Assembly: GCA_030765045.1 (NCBI GenBank)
Contig: CM060966.1
Coordinates: 63,109,786 to 63,173,785 of the forward strand
DNA from: Tenodera sinensis
Taxonomy: Eukaryota > Arthropoda > Insecta > Mantodea > Mantidae
Length of the DNA: 64,000 bases
Reading direction: 5' to 3'
The position numbers and the translations under genes are program-made. Each line of letters begins with the position of its first letter. Position 1 is the first letter of the stretch. The notes below the pieces were generated by a model, which made no database searches, had not been told where the DNA came from, and saw nothing but the letters and a program-made list of their open reading frames with translations. Below, in pieces: positions 12,055-24,721 of this stretch.

Positions 12055-12705
12055 TACACTTCTTGTATATACAATGAAAATGTGTATGTTTTGATGTACA
12101 TTTCTTGAGTGTACAATGAAAATGTGTAAGTTTTGTTGTACATTTCTTGTATATACAATGAAAATGTGTATGTTTTGATGTACATTTCTTGAGTGTACAA
12201 TGAAAATGTGTAAGTTTTGTTGTACATTTCTTGTATATACAATGAAAATGTGTATGCTTTGATGTACATTTCTTGAGTGTACAATGAAAATGTGTAAGTT
12301 TTGTTGTACATTTCTTGTATATACAATGAAAATGTGTAAGTTTTGATGTACATTTCTTTAGTGTACAACGAAAATGTGTAAGTTTTGTTGTACATTTCTT
12401 GTATATACAATGACAATATGTATGTTTTGATGTACATTTCTTGAGTGTACAATGAAAATGTGTAAGTTTTGTTGTACATTTCTTGTATATACAATGAAAA
12501 TGTGTATGTTTTGATGTACATTTCTTGAGGGTACAATGAAAATGTGTAAGTTTTGTTGTACATTTCTGGTATATATAATGAAAATGTGTAAGTTTTGATG
12601 TACATTTCTTGAGTGTACAATGAAAATGTGTAAGTTTTGTTGTACATTTCTTGTATATACAATGAAAATGTGTATGTTTTGATGTACATTTCTTGTATAT
12701 ACAAT
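12055..12705 (+). repeat. 84-bp dimer block 7
   Basis: Copy of dimer block 5, about eight dimers. It is one dimer shorter than block 5, with single-base differences such as TTGAGGGTACAA near 12525. The dimer number therefore differs between neighbouring HOR units. Confidence 0.82.
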
Positions 12706-13410
12706 GAAAATGTGTAGTCTTGATGTACATTTCTTGTATATACAATGAAAATGTGTGAGCTTTGAAGTACAATTCTTGTATATACAACGAAAATGTGTAA
12801 GTTTTGATGTACATTTCTTGTATATGCAATGAAAATGTGTAAGTTTTGATGTACATTTCTTGTATATACAATGAAAGTGTGTAAGTTTTGATGTACATTT
12901 CTTGTATAGACAATGAAAGTGTGTAAGTTTTGATGTACATTTCTTGTATATACAATGAAAATGTGTAAGTTTCTATGTACATTTCTGTATATACAATGAT
13001 AATGTGTAAGCTTTGATGTACATTTCTTGTATATACAATGAAAATGTGTAAGTTTTGATGTACATTTCTTGTATATACAATGAAAATGTGTAAGTTTTGA
13101 TGTACATTTCTTGTATAGACAATGGAAGTGTGTAAGTTTTGATGTACATTTCTTGTATATACAATGAAAATGTGTAAGCTTCTATGCACATTTCTTGTAT
13201 ATACAATGAAAATGTGAAAGCTTTGATGTACATTTCTTGTATATACAATGAAAATGTGTAAGTTTCTGATGTACATTTCTTGTATATACAATGAAAATGT
13301 GTAAGTTTTGATGTACATTTCTTGTATACACAAGGAAAATGTGTAAGTTTTGATGTACATTTCTTGTATATACAATGAAAATGTGTAAGTTTTGATGTAC
13401 ATTTCTTGTA

Positions 13411-15547
13411 TTTACGATGAAAATGTGCAGCTTTGATGTACATTTCTTGTATATACAATGAAAATGTGTAAGTTTTGAGGTACATTTCTTGTATATTCAA
13501 TGGAAATGTGTATGTTTTGATGTACATTTCTTGAGTAACAATGAAGGTGTGTATGTTTTGATGTACATTTCTTGTATATACAATGAAAATGTGTATGTTT
13601 TGATGCACATTTCTTGTATATACAATGAAAATGTGTAAGTTTTGATGTACATTTCTTGTATATACAATGAAAATGTGTAAGTTTTGATGTACATTTCTAG
13701 TATATACAATGAAAATGTGTATGTTTTGATGTACATTCCTTGTATATATAATGAATATGTGTATGTTTTGATGTACATTTCTTGAGTGTACAATGAAAGT
13801 GTGTATGTTTTGATGTACATTTCTTGTATACACAACGAAAATGTGTAAGTTTGGATGTATATTTCTTGTCTGTACAATGAAAATGTGTATGTTTTGATGT
13901 ACATTTCATTAGTGTACAACGAAAATGTGTAGTTTTGATGTACATTTCTTGAGTGTACAATGAAAATGTGTAAGTTTTGATGTACATTTCTTGTATATAC
14001 AATGAAAATGTGCATGTTTTGATGTACATTCCTTGTATACACAATGAAAATGTGTAAGTTGTGATGTACATTTCTTGAGTGTACAATGAAAATGTGTAAG
14101 TTTTGTTGTACATTTCTTGTATATACAATGAAAATGTGTATGTTTTTATGTACATTTCTTGAGTATACAATGAAAATGTGTAAGTTTTGTTGTACATTTC
14201 TTGTATATACAATGAAAATGTGTATGTTTTGATGTACATTTCTTCAGTGTACAATGAAAATGTGTAAGTTATGTTGTACATTTCTTGTATATACAATGAA
14301 AATGTGTATGTTTTGATGTACATTTCTTGAGTGTACAATGAAAATGTGTAAGTTTTGTTGTACATTTCTTGTATATACAATGAAAATGTGTATGTTTTGA
14401 TGTACATTTCTTGAGTGTACAATGAAAATGTGTAAGTTTTGTTGTACATTTCTTGTATATACAATGAAAATGTGTAAGTTTTGATGTACATTTCTTTAGT
14501 GAACAACGAAAATGTGTAAGCTTTGTTGTACATTTCTTGTATATACAATGAAAATATGTATGTTTTGATGCACATTTCTTGAGTGTACAATGAAAATGTG
14601 TAAGTTTTGTTGTACATTTCTTGTATATACAATGAAAATGTGTATGTTTTGATGCACATTTCTTGAGTGTACAATGAAAATGTGTAAGTTTTGTTGTACA
14701 TTTCTTGTATATACAATGAAAATGTGTAAGTTTTGATGTACACTTCTTGAGTGTACAATGAAAATGTGTAAGTTTTGTTGTACACTTCTTGTATATACAA
14801 TGAAAATGTGTATGTTATGATGTACATTTCTTGTATATACAATGAAAATGTGTAGTTTTGATGTACATTTCTTGTATATACAATGAAAATGTGTGAGCTT
14901 TGAAGTACAATTCTTTATATACAATGAAAATGTGTAAGTTTTGATGTACATTTCTTGTATATACAATGAAAATGTGTAAGTTTTGATGTACATTTCTTGT
15001 ATATACAATGAAAGTGTGTAAGTTTTGATGTACATTTCTTGTATAGACAATGAAAGTGTGTAAGTTTTCATGTACATTTCTTGTATATAAAATGAAAATG
15101 TGTAAGTTTCTATGTACATTTCTGTATATACAATGAAAATGTGTAAGCTTTGATGTACATTTCTTGTATATACAATGAAAATATGTAAGTTTTGATGTAC
15201 ATTTCTTGTATATACAATGAAAATGTGTAAGTTTTGATGTACATTTCTTGTATAGACAATGGAAGTGTGTAAGTTTTGATGTACATTTCTTGTATATACA
15301 ATGAAAATGTGTAAGATTCTATGCACATTTCTTGTATATACAATGAAAATGTGTAAGCTTTGATGTACATTTCTTGTATATACAATGAAAATGTGTAAGT
15401 TTCTGATGTACATTTCTTGTATATACAATGAAAATGTGTAAGTTTTGATGTACATTTCTTGTATACACAAGGAAAATGTGTAAGTTTTGATGTACATTTC
15501 TTGTATATACAATTAAAATGTGTAAGTTTTGATGCAGATTTCTTGTA
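13411..15547 (+). repeat. Shortened long HOR unit of 2137 bp
   Basis: The same monomer order as the preceding unit, but the stretch between the two dimer blocks is missing, so one fused dimer block runs from 14055 to 14840. The deleted-base marker is at 15122. One dimer-type monomer near 13537 has lost a base (TTGAGTAACAATG). Confidence 0.83.
14055..14840 (+). repeat. 84-bp dimer block 8
   Basis: The last dimer run in the window, about nine units. It joins an entrance like blocks 4 and 6 directly to the exit used by blocks 5 and 7; the roughly 0.6 kb of other monomers that separates those two block types in earlier HOR units (8750-9195 and 11605-12055) is missing. This explains why the HOR unit starting at 13411 is shorter than the one before it. 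Confidence 0.8.
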
Positions 15548-17393
15548 TTTACGATGAAAATGTGCAGCTTTGATGTACATTTCTTGTATATACAATGAAA
15601 ATGTGTAAGTTTTGAGGTACATTTCTTGTATATTCAATGGAAATGTGTATGTTTTGATGTACATTTCTTGAGAGTACAATGAAGGTGTGTATGTTTTGAT
15701 GTACATTTCTTGTATATACAATGAAAATGTGTATGTTTTGATGCACATTTCTTGTATATACAATGAAAATGTGTAAGTTTCGATGTACATTTCTTGTATA
15801 TACAATGAAAATGTGTAAGTTTTGATGTACATTTCTAGTATATACAATGAAAATGTGTATGTTTTGATGTACATTGCTTGTATATATAATGAATATGTGT
15901 ATGTTTTGATGTACATTTCTTGAGTGTACAATGAAAGTGTGTATGTTTTGATGTACATTTCTTGTATATACAATGAAAATGTGTAAGTTTTGATGTACAT
16001 TTCTAGTATGTACAATGAAAATGTGTATGTTTTGATGTACATTCCTTGTATATACAATGAAAATGTGTATGTTTTGATGTACATTTCTTGACTGTACAAT
16101 GAAGGTGTGTATGCTTTGATGTACATTTCTTGTATATACAATGAAAATGTGTATGTTTTGATGTACATTTCTTGTATATACAATGAAAATGTGTAAGTTT
16201 TGATGTACATTTCTTGTATATACAATGAAAATGTGTAAGTTTTGATGTACATTTCTAGTATATACAATGAAAGTGTGCAAGTTTTGATGTACATTTCTTG
16301 TATATACAATGAAAATGTGTATGTTTTGATGTACATTTCTTGAGTGTACAATGAAAATGTGTAAGTTTTTGAAGTACATTTCTTGCATATACAACGAAAA
16401 TGTGTAAGTTTTTATGTACATTTCTTGTATATGCAATGAAAATGTGTAAGTTTTGATGTACATTTCTTGTATATACAATGAAAATGTGTAAGTTTTGATT
16501 TACATTTCTTGTCTGTACAATGAAAATGTGTATGTTTTGATTTAGATTTCTTTAGTGTACAACGAAAATGTGTAGTTTTGATGTACATTTCTTGTATATA
16601 CAATGAAAATGTTTGTTTTGCTGTACATTTCTTGTATATACAATGAAAATGTGTATGTTTTTATGTATATTTCTTGTATATACAATGAAAATGTGTATGT
16701 TTTAATGTACATTTCTTGTATATACAATGAAAATGTGTAAGTTTTGATGTACATTTCTTGTATATACAATGAAAATGTGTGAGCTTTGATGTACATTTCT
16801 TGTATATACAATGAAAATGTGTAAGTTTTGATGTACATTTCTTGTATATACAATGAAAATGTGTAAGTTTTGATGTACATTTCTTGTATATACAATGAAA
16901 ATGTGTAAGTTTTGATGTACATTTCTTGTATAGACAATGAATGTGTGTAAGTTTTGATGTACATTTCTTGTATATACAATGAAAATGTGTAAGTTTCTAT
17001 GTACATTTCTTGTATATACAATGAAAATGTTTAAGCTTTGATGTACTTTTCTTGTATATACAATGAAAATGTGTAAGTTTTGATGTACATTTCTTGTATA
17101 GACAATGAAAGTGTGTAAGTTTTGATGTACATTTCTTGTATATACAATGAAAATGTGTAAGTTTCTATGCACATTTCTTGTATATACAATGAAAATGTGG
17201 AAGCTTTGATGTACATTTCTTGTATATACCATGAAAATGTGTAAGTTTCTGATGTACATTTCTTGTATATACAATGAAAATGTGTAAGTTTTGATATACA
17301 TTTCTTGTGTACACAAGGAAAATGTGTAAGTTTTGATGTACATTTCTTGTATATACAATGAAAATGTGTAAGTTTTGATGTATATTTCTTGTA
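15548..17393 (+). repeat. 44-monomer HOR unit A (1846 bp)
   Basis: From here the dimer blocks are absent and the unit contracts to about 44 monomers. In order: the TTTACGATG marker, CTAGTATATAC and TATATAATGAATATG monomers, a TTGACTGTACAATGAAGG monomer near 16090, a TTTTGAAGTAC 43-bp monomer near 16370, the CTGTCTGTAC/TTTAG trio near 16510-16580, then GTATG and GAGC monomers and the TTTCTGATG insertion near 17250. Confidence 0.85.
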
Positions 17394-19241
17394 TTTACGA
17401 TGAAAATGTGCAGCTTTGATGTACATTTCTTGTATATACAATGAAAATGTGTAAGTTTTGACGTACATTTCTTGTATATTCAATGGAAATGTGTATGTTT
17501 TGATGTACATTTCTTGAGTGTACAATGAAAGTGTGTATGTTTTGATGTACATTTCTTGAATATACAATGAAAATGTGTATGTTTTGATGCACATTTCTTG
17601 TATATACAATGAAAATGTGTAAGTTTTGATGTACATTTCTTGTATATACAATGAAAATGTGTAAGTTTTGATGTACATTTCTAGTATATACAATGAAAAT
17701 GTGTATGTTTTGATGTACATTCCTTGTATATATAATGAATATGTGTATGTTTTGATGTACATTTCTTGAGTGTACAATGAAAGTGTGTATGTTTTGATGT
17801 ACATTTCTTGTATATACAATGAAAATGTGTAAGTTTTGATGTACATTTCTAGTATGTACAATGAAAATGTGTATGTTTTGATGTACATTCCTTGTATATA
17901 CAATGAAAATGTGTATGTTTTGATGTACATTTCTTGACTGTACAATGAAGGTGTGTATGCTTTGATGTACATTTCTTGTATATACAATGAAAATGTTTAT
18001 GTTTTGATGTACATTTCTTGTATATACAATGAAAATGTGTAACTTTTGATGTACATTTCTTGTATATACAATGAAAATGTGTAAGTTTTGATGTACATTT
18101 CTAGTATATACAATGAAAGTGTGTAAGTTTTGATGTACATTTCTTGTATATACAATGAAAATGTGTATGTTTTGATGTACATTCCTTGTATATGCAATGA
18201 AAATGTGTATGTTTTGATGTACATTTCTTGAGTGTACAATGAAAATGTGTAAGTTTTTGAAGTACATTTCTTGCATATACAACAAAAATGTGTAAGTTTT
18301 GATGTACATTTCTTGTATATGCAATGAAAATGTGTAAGTTTTGATGTACATTTCTTGTATATACAATGAAAATGTGTAAGTTTTGATTTACATTTCTTGT
18401 CTGTACAATGAAGATGTGTATGTTTTGATGTACATTTCTTTAGTGTACAACGAAAATGTGCAGTTTTGATGTACATTTCTTGTATATACAATGAAAATGT
18501 TTATGTTTTGCTGTACATTTCTTGTATATACAATGAAAATGTGTATGTTTTTATGTATATTTCTTGTATATACAATGAAAATGTGTATGTTTTAATGTAC
18601 ATTTCTTGTATATACAATGAAAATGTGTAAGTTTTGATGTACATTTCTTGAATATACAATGAAAATGTGTGAGCTTTGATGTACATTTCTTGTATATATA
18701 ATGAAAATGTGTGAGCTTTGAAGTACAATTCTTGTTTATACAATGAAAATGTGTAAGTTTTGATGTACATTTCTTGTATATACAATGAAAATGTGTAAGT
18801 TTTGATGTACATTTCTTGTATATACAATGAAAATGTGTAAGTTTTGATGTCCATTTCTTGTATAGACAATGAAAGTGTGTAAGTTTTCATGTACATTTCT
18901 TGTATATACAATGAAAATGTGTAAGTTTCTATGTACATTTCTTGTATATACAATGAAAATGTGTAAGCTTTGAGGTACATTTCTTGTATATACAATGAAA
19001 ATGTGTAAGTTTTTATGCACATTTCTTGTATATACAATGAAAATGTGTAAGCTTTGATGTACATTTCTTGTATATACCATGAAAATGTGTAAGTTTCTGA
19101 TGTACATTTCTTGTATATACAATGAAAACGTGTAAGTTTTGATGTACATTTCTTGTATACACAAGGAAAATGTATAAGTTTTGATGTACATTTCTTGTAT
19201 ATACAATGAAAATGTGTAAGTTTTGATGTATATTTCTTGTA
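17394..19241 (+). repeat. 44-monomer HOR unit B (1848 bp)
   Basis: Direct copy of the preceding unit in the same variant order, including TTGACTGTACAATGAAGG near 17937, TTTTGAAGTAC near 18258 and the trio near 18395-18470. 1848 bp is exactly 44 monomers. The next unit begins at 19242 and its first part is the source, or a copy, of the 35.8-kb region. Confidence 0.85.
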
Positions 19242-19533
19242 TTTACAATGAAAATGTGCAGCTTTGATGTAGATTTCTTGTATATACAATGAAAATGTGT
19301 AAGTTTTGACGTACATTTCTTGTATATTCAATGGAAATGTGTATGTTTTGATGTACATTTCTTGAGTGTACAATGAAAGTGTGTATGTTTTGATGTACAT
19401 TTCTTGAATATACAATGAAAATGTGTATGTTTTGATGCACAATTCTTGTATATATAATGAAAATGTGTAAGTTTTGATGTACATTTCTTGTATATACAAT
19501 GAAAATGTGTAAGTTTTGATGTACATTCCTTGT

Positions 19534-22308
19534 ATATATAATGAATATGTGTATGTTTTGATGTACATTTCTTGAGTGTACAATGAAAGTGTGTATGCTT
19601 TGATGTACATTTCTTGTATATACAATGAAAATGTGTAAGTTTTGATGTACATTTCTAGTATATACAATGAAAATGTGTATGTTGTGATGTACATTCCTTG
19701 TATATACAATGAAAATTTGTATGTTTTGATGTACATTTCTTGAGTGTACAATGAAGGTGTGAATGCTTTGATGTACATTTCTTGTATATACAATGAAAAT
19801 GTGTATGTTTTGATGTACATTTCTTGTATATACAATGAAAATGTGTAAGTTTTGATGTTCATTTCTTGTATATACAATGAAAATGTGTAAGCTTTGATGT
19901 ACATTTCTAGTATATACAATGAAAGTGTGTAAGTTTTGATGTACATTTCTTGTATATACAATGAAAATGTGTATGTTTTGATGTACATTCCTTGTATATA
20001 CAATGAAAATGTGTATGTTTTGATGTACATTTCTTGAGTGTACAATGAAAATGTGTAAGTTTTTGAAGTACATTTCTTGCATATACAACGAAAATGTGTA
20101 AGTTTTGATGTACATTTCTTGTATATGCAATGAAAATGTGTAAGTCTTGATGTATATTTCTTGTATATACAATGAAAATGTGTAAGATTTGATTTACATT
20201 TCCTGTCTGTACTATGAAAATGTGTATGTTTTGATCTACATTTCTTTAGTGTACAACGAAAATGTGTAGTTTTCATGTACATTTCTTGTATATACAATGA
20301 AAATGTATATGTTTTGCTGTACATTTCTTGAATATAAATTGAAAATGTGTATGTTTTTATGTGTATTTCTTGTATATACAATGAAAATGTGTATGTTTTG
20401 ATGTACATTTCTTGTATATACAATGAAAATGTGTAAGTTTTGATGTACATTTCTTGTATATACAATGAAAATGTGTGAGCTTTGATGTACATTCTTGTAT
20501 ATAAAATGAAAATGTGTATGCTTTGATGTACATTCTTGTATATACAATGAAAATGTGTAAGTTTTGATGTACATTTCTTGTATAGACAATGAAAATGTGT
20601 ATGTTTTGATGTACATTTCTTTAATGTACAATGAAAATATGTAAGCTTTATGTACAATTCTTGTATATACAATGAAAATGTGTAAGTTTTGATGTACATT
20701 TCTTCTATGTACAATGAAAATGTGTAAGTTTTGATGTACATTTCTTGTATGTACAATGAAAAAGTGTAAGTTTTGATGTACATTTCTTGTATATACAATG
20801 AAAATGTGTAAGTTTTGATGTACAATTCTTGTATATACAATGAAAATGTGTAAGTTTTGATGTACATTTCTTGTATATACAATGAAAATGTGTAAGTTTT
20901 GATGCACATTTCTTGTATATACAATGCAAATGTGTAAGTTTTGTTGTACATTTCTTGTATATACGATCAAAATGTGTAAGTTTCTGATGTACATTTCTTG
21001 TATATACAATGAAAATGTGTAAGTTTCTATGTACATTTCTTGAGTGTACAATGAAAATGTGTATGTTTAGATGTGCATTTCTCGTATATACAATGAAAAT
21101 GTGTAAGTTTTTATGTACATTTGTTGTATATACAATGAAAATGTGTAAGTTTTGATGTACCTTTCTTGTATAGACAATGAAAGTGTGTAAGTTTTGATGT
21201 ACATTTCTTGTATATACAATGAAAATGTGTAAGTTTCTATGTACCCTTCTTGAGTGTACAACGAAAATGTGTATGTTTAGATGTACATTTCTTGTATATA
21301 CAATGAAAATGTGTAAGTTTTGATGTACATTTCTTGAGTGTACAATGAAAGTGTGTATGTTTTGATGTACATTTCTTGTATATACAATGAAAATGAGTAA
21401 GTTTTGATGTACATTTCTTGTATATACAATGAAGATGTGTAAGGTTTGATGTACATTTCAAGTATATACAATGAAAATGTGTATGTTTTGATTTACATTC
21501 CTTGTATATACAATGAAAATGTGTATGTTTTGATGTACATTTCTTGAGTGTACAATGAAAGTGTGTATGCTTTGATGTACATTTCTTGTATATACAATGA
21601 AAATGTGTATGTTTTTATGTACACTCCTTGTATATACAATGAAAATGTGTATGTTTTGATGTTTATTTCTTGAGTGTACAATGAAAGTGTGTATGTTTTG
21701 ATGTACATTTCTTGTATATACAATGAAAATGTGTAAGTTTTGATGTACATTTCTTGTATATACAATGAAGATGTGTAAGGTTTGATGTACATTTCTAGTA
21801 TATACAATGAAAATGTGTATGTTTTGATTTACATTCCTTGTATATACAATGAAAATGTGTATGTTTTGATGTACATTTCTTGAGTGTACAGCAAAAGTGT
21901 GTATGCTTTGATGTACATTTCTTGTATATACAATGAAAATGTGTAAGTTTTGATGTACATTTCTTGTATATACAATGAAGATGTGTAAGGTTTGATGTAC
22001 ATTTCTAGTATAAACAATGAAAATGATTATGTTTTGATTTACATTCCTTGTATATACAATGAAAATGTGTATGTTTTGATGTACATTTCTTGAGTGTACA
22101 ATGAAAGTGTGTATGCTTTGATGTACATTTCTTGTATATACAATGAAAATGTGTATGTTTTTATGTACACTCCTTGTATATACAATGAAGATGTGTAAGG
22201 TTTGATGTACATTTCTAGTATATACAATGAAAATGTGTATGTTTTGATTTACATTCCTTGTATATACAATGAAAATGTGTGTGTTTTGATGTACATTTCT
22301 TGAGTGTA
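19534..22308 (+). repeat. Segment shared with 35.8-38.7 kb, copy 1
   Basis: The monomer order from the TATATAATGAATATG monomer at 19534 to about 22308 is repeated at 35821-38678. The offset is 16287 bp in the first part and 16370 bp after about 20600, because this copy lacks two monomers (83 bp) present near 36905-36988. Shared rare variants include GAAAATGAGTAAG at 21393/37763, TACAGCAAAAG near 21888/38258, and ATAAACAATG near 22010/38380. Confidence 0.85.
20065..21070 (+). repeat. 1.0-1.1-kb block, copy 1 of 3
   Basis: This block runs from a GAAGTACATTTCTTGCATATAC monomer to a GATGTGCATTTCTCG monomer and recurs at 23633-24721 and 36352-37440. Internal landmarks are TTGAATATAAATTG, a 41-bp GTACATTCTTG pair, GTAAGCTTTATGTACAATTC and TACAATGCAAATG. 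This copy is 83 bp shorter than the other two, by two missing monomers after 20600. Confidence 0.85.
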
Positions 22309-22583
22309 CAATGAAAGTGTGTATGCTTTGATGTACATTTCTTGTATATACAATACAAATGTGTATGTTTTTATGTACACTCCTTGTATATACAATGAAA
22401 ATGTGTATGTTTTGATGTACATTTCTTGAGTGTACAGCGAAAGTGTGTATGCTTTGATGTACATTTCTTGTATATACAATGAAAATGTGTAAGTTTTGAT
22501 GTACATTTCTTGTATATACAATGAAGATGTGTAAGGTTTGATGTACATTTCTAGTATATACAATGAAAATGGTTATGTTTTGA
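21828..22583 (+). repeat. 5-monomer and 8-monomer HOR units
   Basis: Units open with a TTTACATTCCTTG monomer and close with a CTAGTATATAC (or CTAGTATAAAC) monomer. Here they are 210 bp (21828-22037), 210 bp (22038-22247) and 336 bp (22248-22583). The five monomers of the first unit are: TTTACATTCC type; TTGAGTGTACAG type with GTATGC; consensus type; GAAGATG type with GTAAGG; CTAG type with GATTATG. The 8-monomer unit adds TTTTTATGTACACTCC and a second TTGAGTG pair. Confidence 0.85.
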
Positions 22584-23530
22584 TTTACATTCCTTGTATA
22601 TACAATGAAAATGTGTATGTTTTGATGTACAATTCTTGAGTGTACAATGAAAGTGTGTTGCTTTGATGTACATTTCTTGTATATACAATGAAAATGTGTA
22701 TGTTTTGATGTACATTTCTTGTATACACAATGAAAATGTGTAAGTTTTGATGTACATTTCTTGTATATACAATGAAAATGTGTAAGTTTTGATGTACATT
22801 TCTAGTATATACAATGAAAATGTGTAAGTTTTGATGTACTTTTCTTGTATATACAATGAAAATGTGTATGTTTTGATGTACATTCCTTTTATATACAATG
22901 AAAATGTGTATGTTGTGATGTACATTTCTGGAGTGTACAATGAAAATGTGTAAGTTTTTTATGTACATTTCTTGAATATACAATGAAAATGTGTAAGTTT
23001 TGATGTACATTTCTTGTATATACAATGAAAATGTGTATGTTTTGATGTACATTTCTTGAGTGTAGAATGAAAGTGTGTATGTTTTGATGTACATTTCTTG
23101 TATATACAATGTAAATGTGTATGTTTTGATGTAAATTTCATGTATATACAATGAAAATGTGTAAGTGTTGATGTACATTTCTTGTATATACAATGAAAAT
23201 GTGTAAGTTTTGATGTACATTTCTTGCATATACAATGAAAATGTGTAAGTTTTTGATGTACATTTCCTGTATGTACAATGAAAATGTGTAAGTTTTGATG
23301 TACATTTCTTGTATATACAATGAAAATGTGTAAGTTTTGATTTACATTTCTTGTCTGTACAATGAAAATGTGTATGTTTTGTTGTACGTTTCTTTAGTGT
23401 ACAACGAAAATGTGTAGTTTTGATGTACATTTCTTGTATATACAATGAAAAGGTTTATGTTTTGCTGTACATTTCTTGTATATACAATGAAAATGTGTAT
23501 GTTTTTATGTATATTTCTTGTATATACAAT
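22584..23530 (+). repeat. Recurrent 0.9-kb block ending in the CpG cassette, copy 1
   Basis: It begins with a TTTACATTCC monomer, then a 41-bp GTGTGTTGCTTTG monomer, CCTTTTATATAC, TTCTGGAGTG, TGTAGAATG, TACAATGTAAATG, GTAAGTGTTG and TTGCATATAC monomers, and ends with the CpG cassette and a TTTTTATGTATATTTC monomer. The same order is seen from 26573 (offset 3989, then 3946 bp), 29469 and 40718, and with deletions further right. Confidence 0.82.
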
Positions 23531-23632
23531 GAAAATGTGTATGTTTTGATGTACATTCCTTGTATATACAATGAAAATGTGTATGTTTTGATGTACATTT
23601 CTTGAGTGTACAATGAAAATGTGTAAGTTTTT

Positions 23633-24721
23633 GAAGTACATTTCTTGCATATACAACGAAAATGTGTAAGTTTTGATGTACATTTCTTGTATATGCAATG
23701 AAAATGTGTAAGTCTTGATGTACATTTCTTGTATATACAATGAAAATGTGTAAGTTTTGATTTACATTTCCTGTCTGTACAATGAAAATGTGAATGTTTT
23801 GATGTACATTTCTTTAGTGTACAACGAAAATGTGTAGTTTTGATGTACATTTCTTGTATATACAATGAAAATGTTTATGTTTTGCTGTACATTTCTTGAA
23901 TATAAATTGAAAATGTGTATGTTTTTATGGGTATTTCTTGTATATGCAATGAAAATGTGTATGTTTTGATGTACATTTCTTGTATATACAATGAAAATGT
24001 GTAAGTTTTGATGTACATTTCTTGTATATACAATGAAAATGTGTGAGCTTTGATGTACATTCTTGTATATAAAATGAAAATGTGTATGTTTTGATGTACA
24101 TTCTTGTATATACAATGAAAATGTGTAAGTTTTGATGTACATTTCTTGTATAGACAATGAAAATGTGTATGTTTTGATGTACATTTCTTGAGTGTACAAT
24201 GAAAATGTGTAAGTTTTGTTGTACATTTCTTGTATATACAATGAGAATGTGTAGTTTTGATGTACATTTCTTTAATGTACAATGAAAATATGTAAGCTTT
24301 ATGTACAATTCTTGTATATACAATGAAAATGTGTAAGTTTTGATGTACATTTCTTCTATGTACAATGAAAATGTTAAAGTTTTGATGTACATTTCTTGTA
24401 TGTACAATGAAAAAGTGTAAGTTTTGATGTACATTTCTTGTATATACAATGAAAATGTGTAAGTTTTGATGTACAATTCTTGTATATACAATGAAAATGT
24501 GTAAGTTTTGATGTACATTTCTTGTATATACAATGAAAATGTGTAAGTTTTGATGCACATTTCTTGTATATACAATGCAAATGTGTAAGTTTTGTTGTAC
24601 ATTTCTTGTATATACATTCAAAATGTGTAAGTTTCTGATGTACATTTCTTGTATATACAATGAAAATGTGTAAGTTTCTATGTACATTTCTTGAGTGTAC
24701 AATGAAAATGTGTATGTTTAG
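23633..24721 (+). repeat. 1.0-1.1-kb block, copy 2 of 3
   Basis: Full-length copy (1088 bp between landmarks) of the block at 36352-37440. It keeps the two monomers that the 20-kb copy lacks (near 24180-24265) and has private changes such as TATGCAATG near 23945 and GTTAAAG near 24373. Confidence 0.85.

Larger units (their letters stand above)
10640..13410 (+). repeat. Long HOR unit of 2771 bp
   Basis: It follows the order of the 7787-10639 unit with scattered substitutions. It is 82 bp shorter, close to two monomers, and the second dimer block is shorter by about one dimer. The deleted-base marker is at 12985 (2771 bp after its copy at 10214). Confidence 0.85.

Noticed and set aside
20330..20345. 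TTGAATATAAATTG as a transposon end or insertion site
   Set aside because: It is only a few substitutions within one monomer, present in three copies of a satellite block, with no inserted sequence or target duplication.
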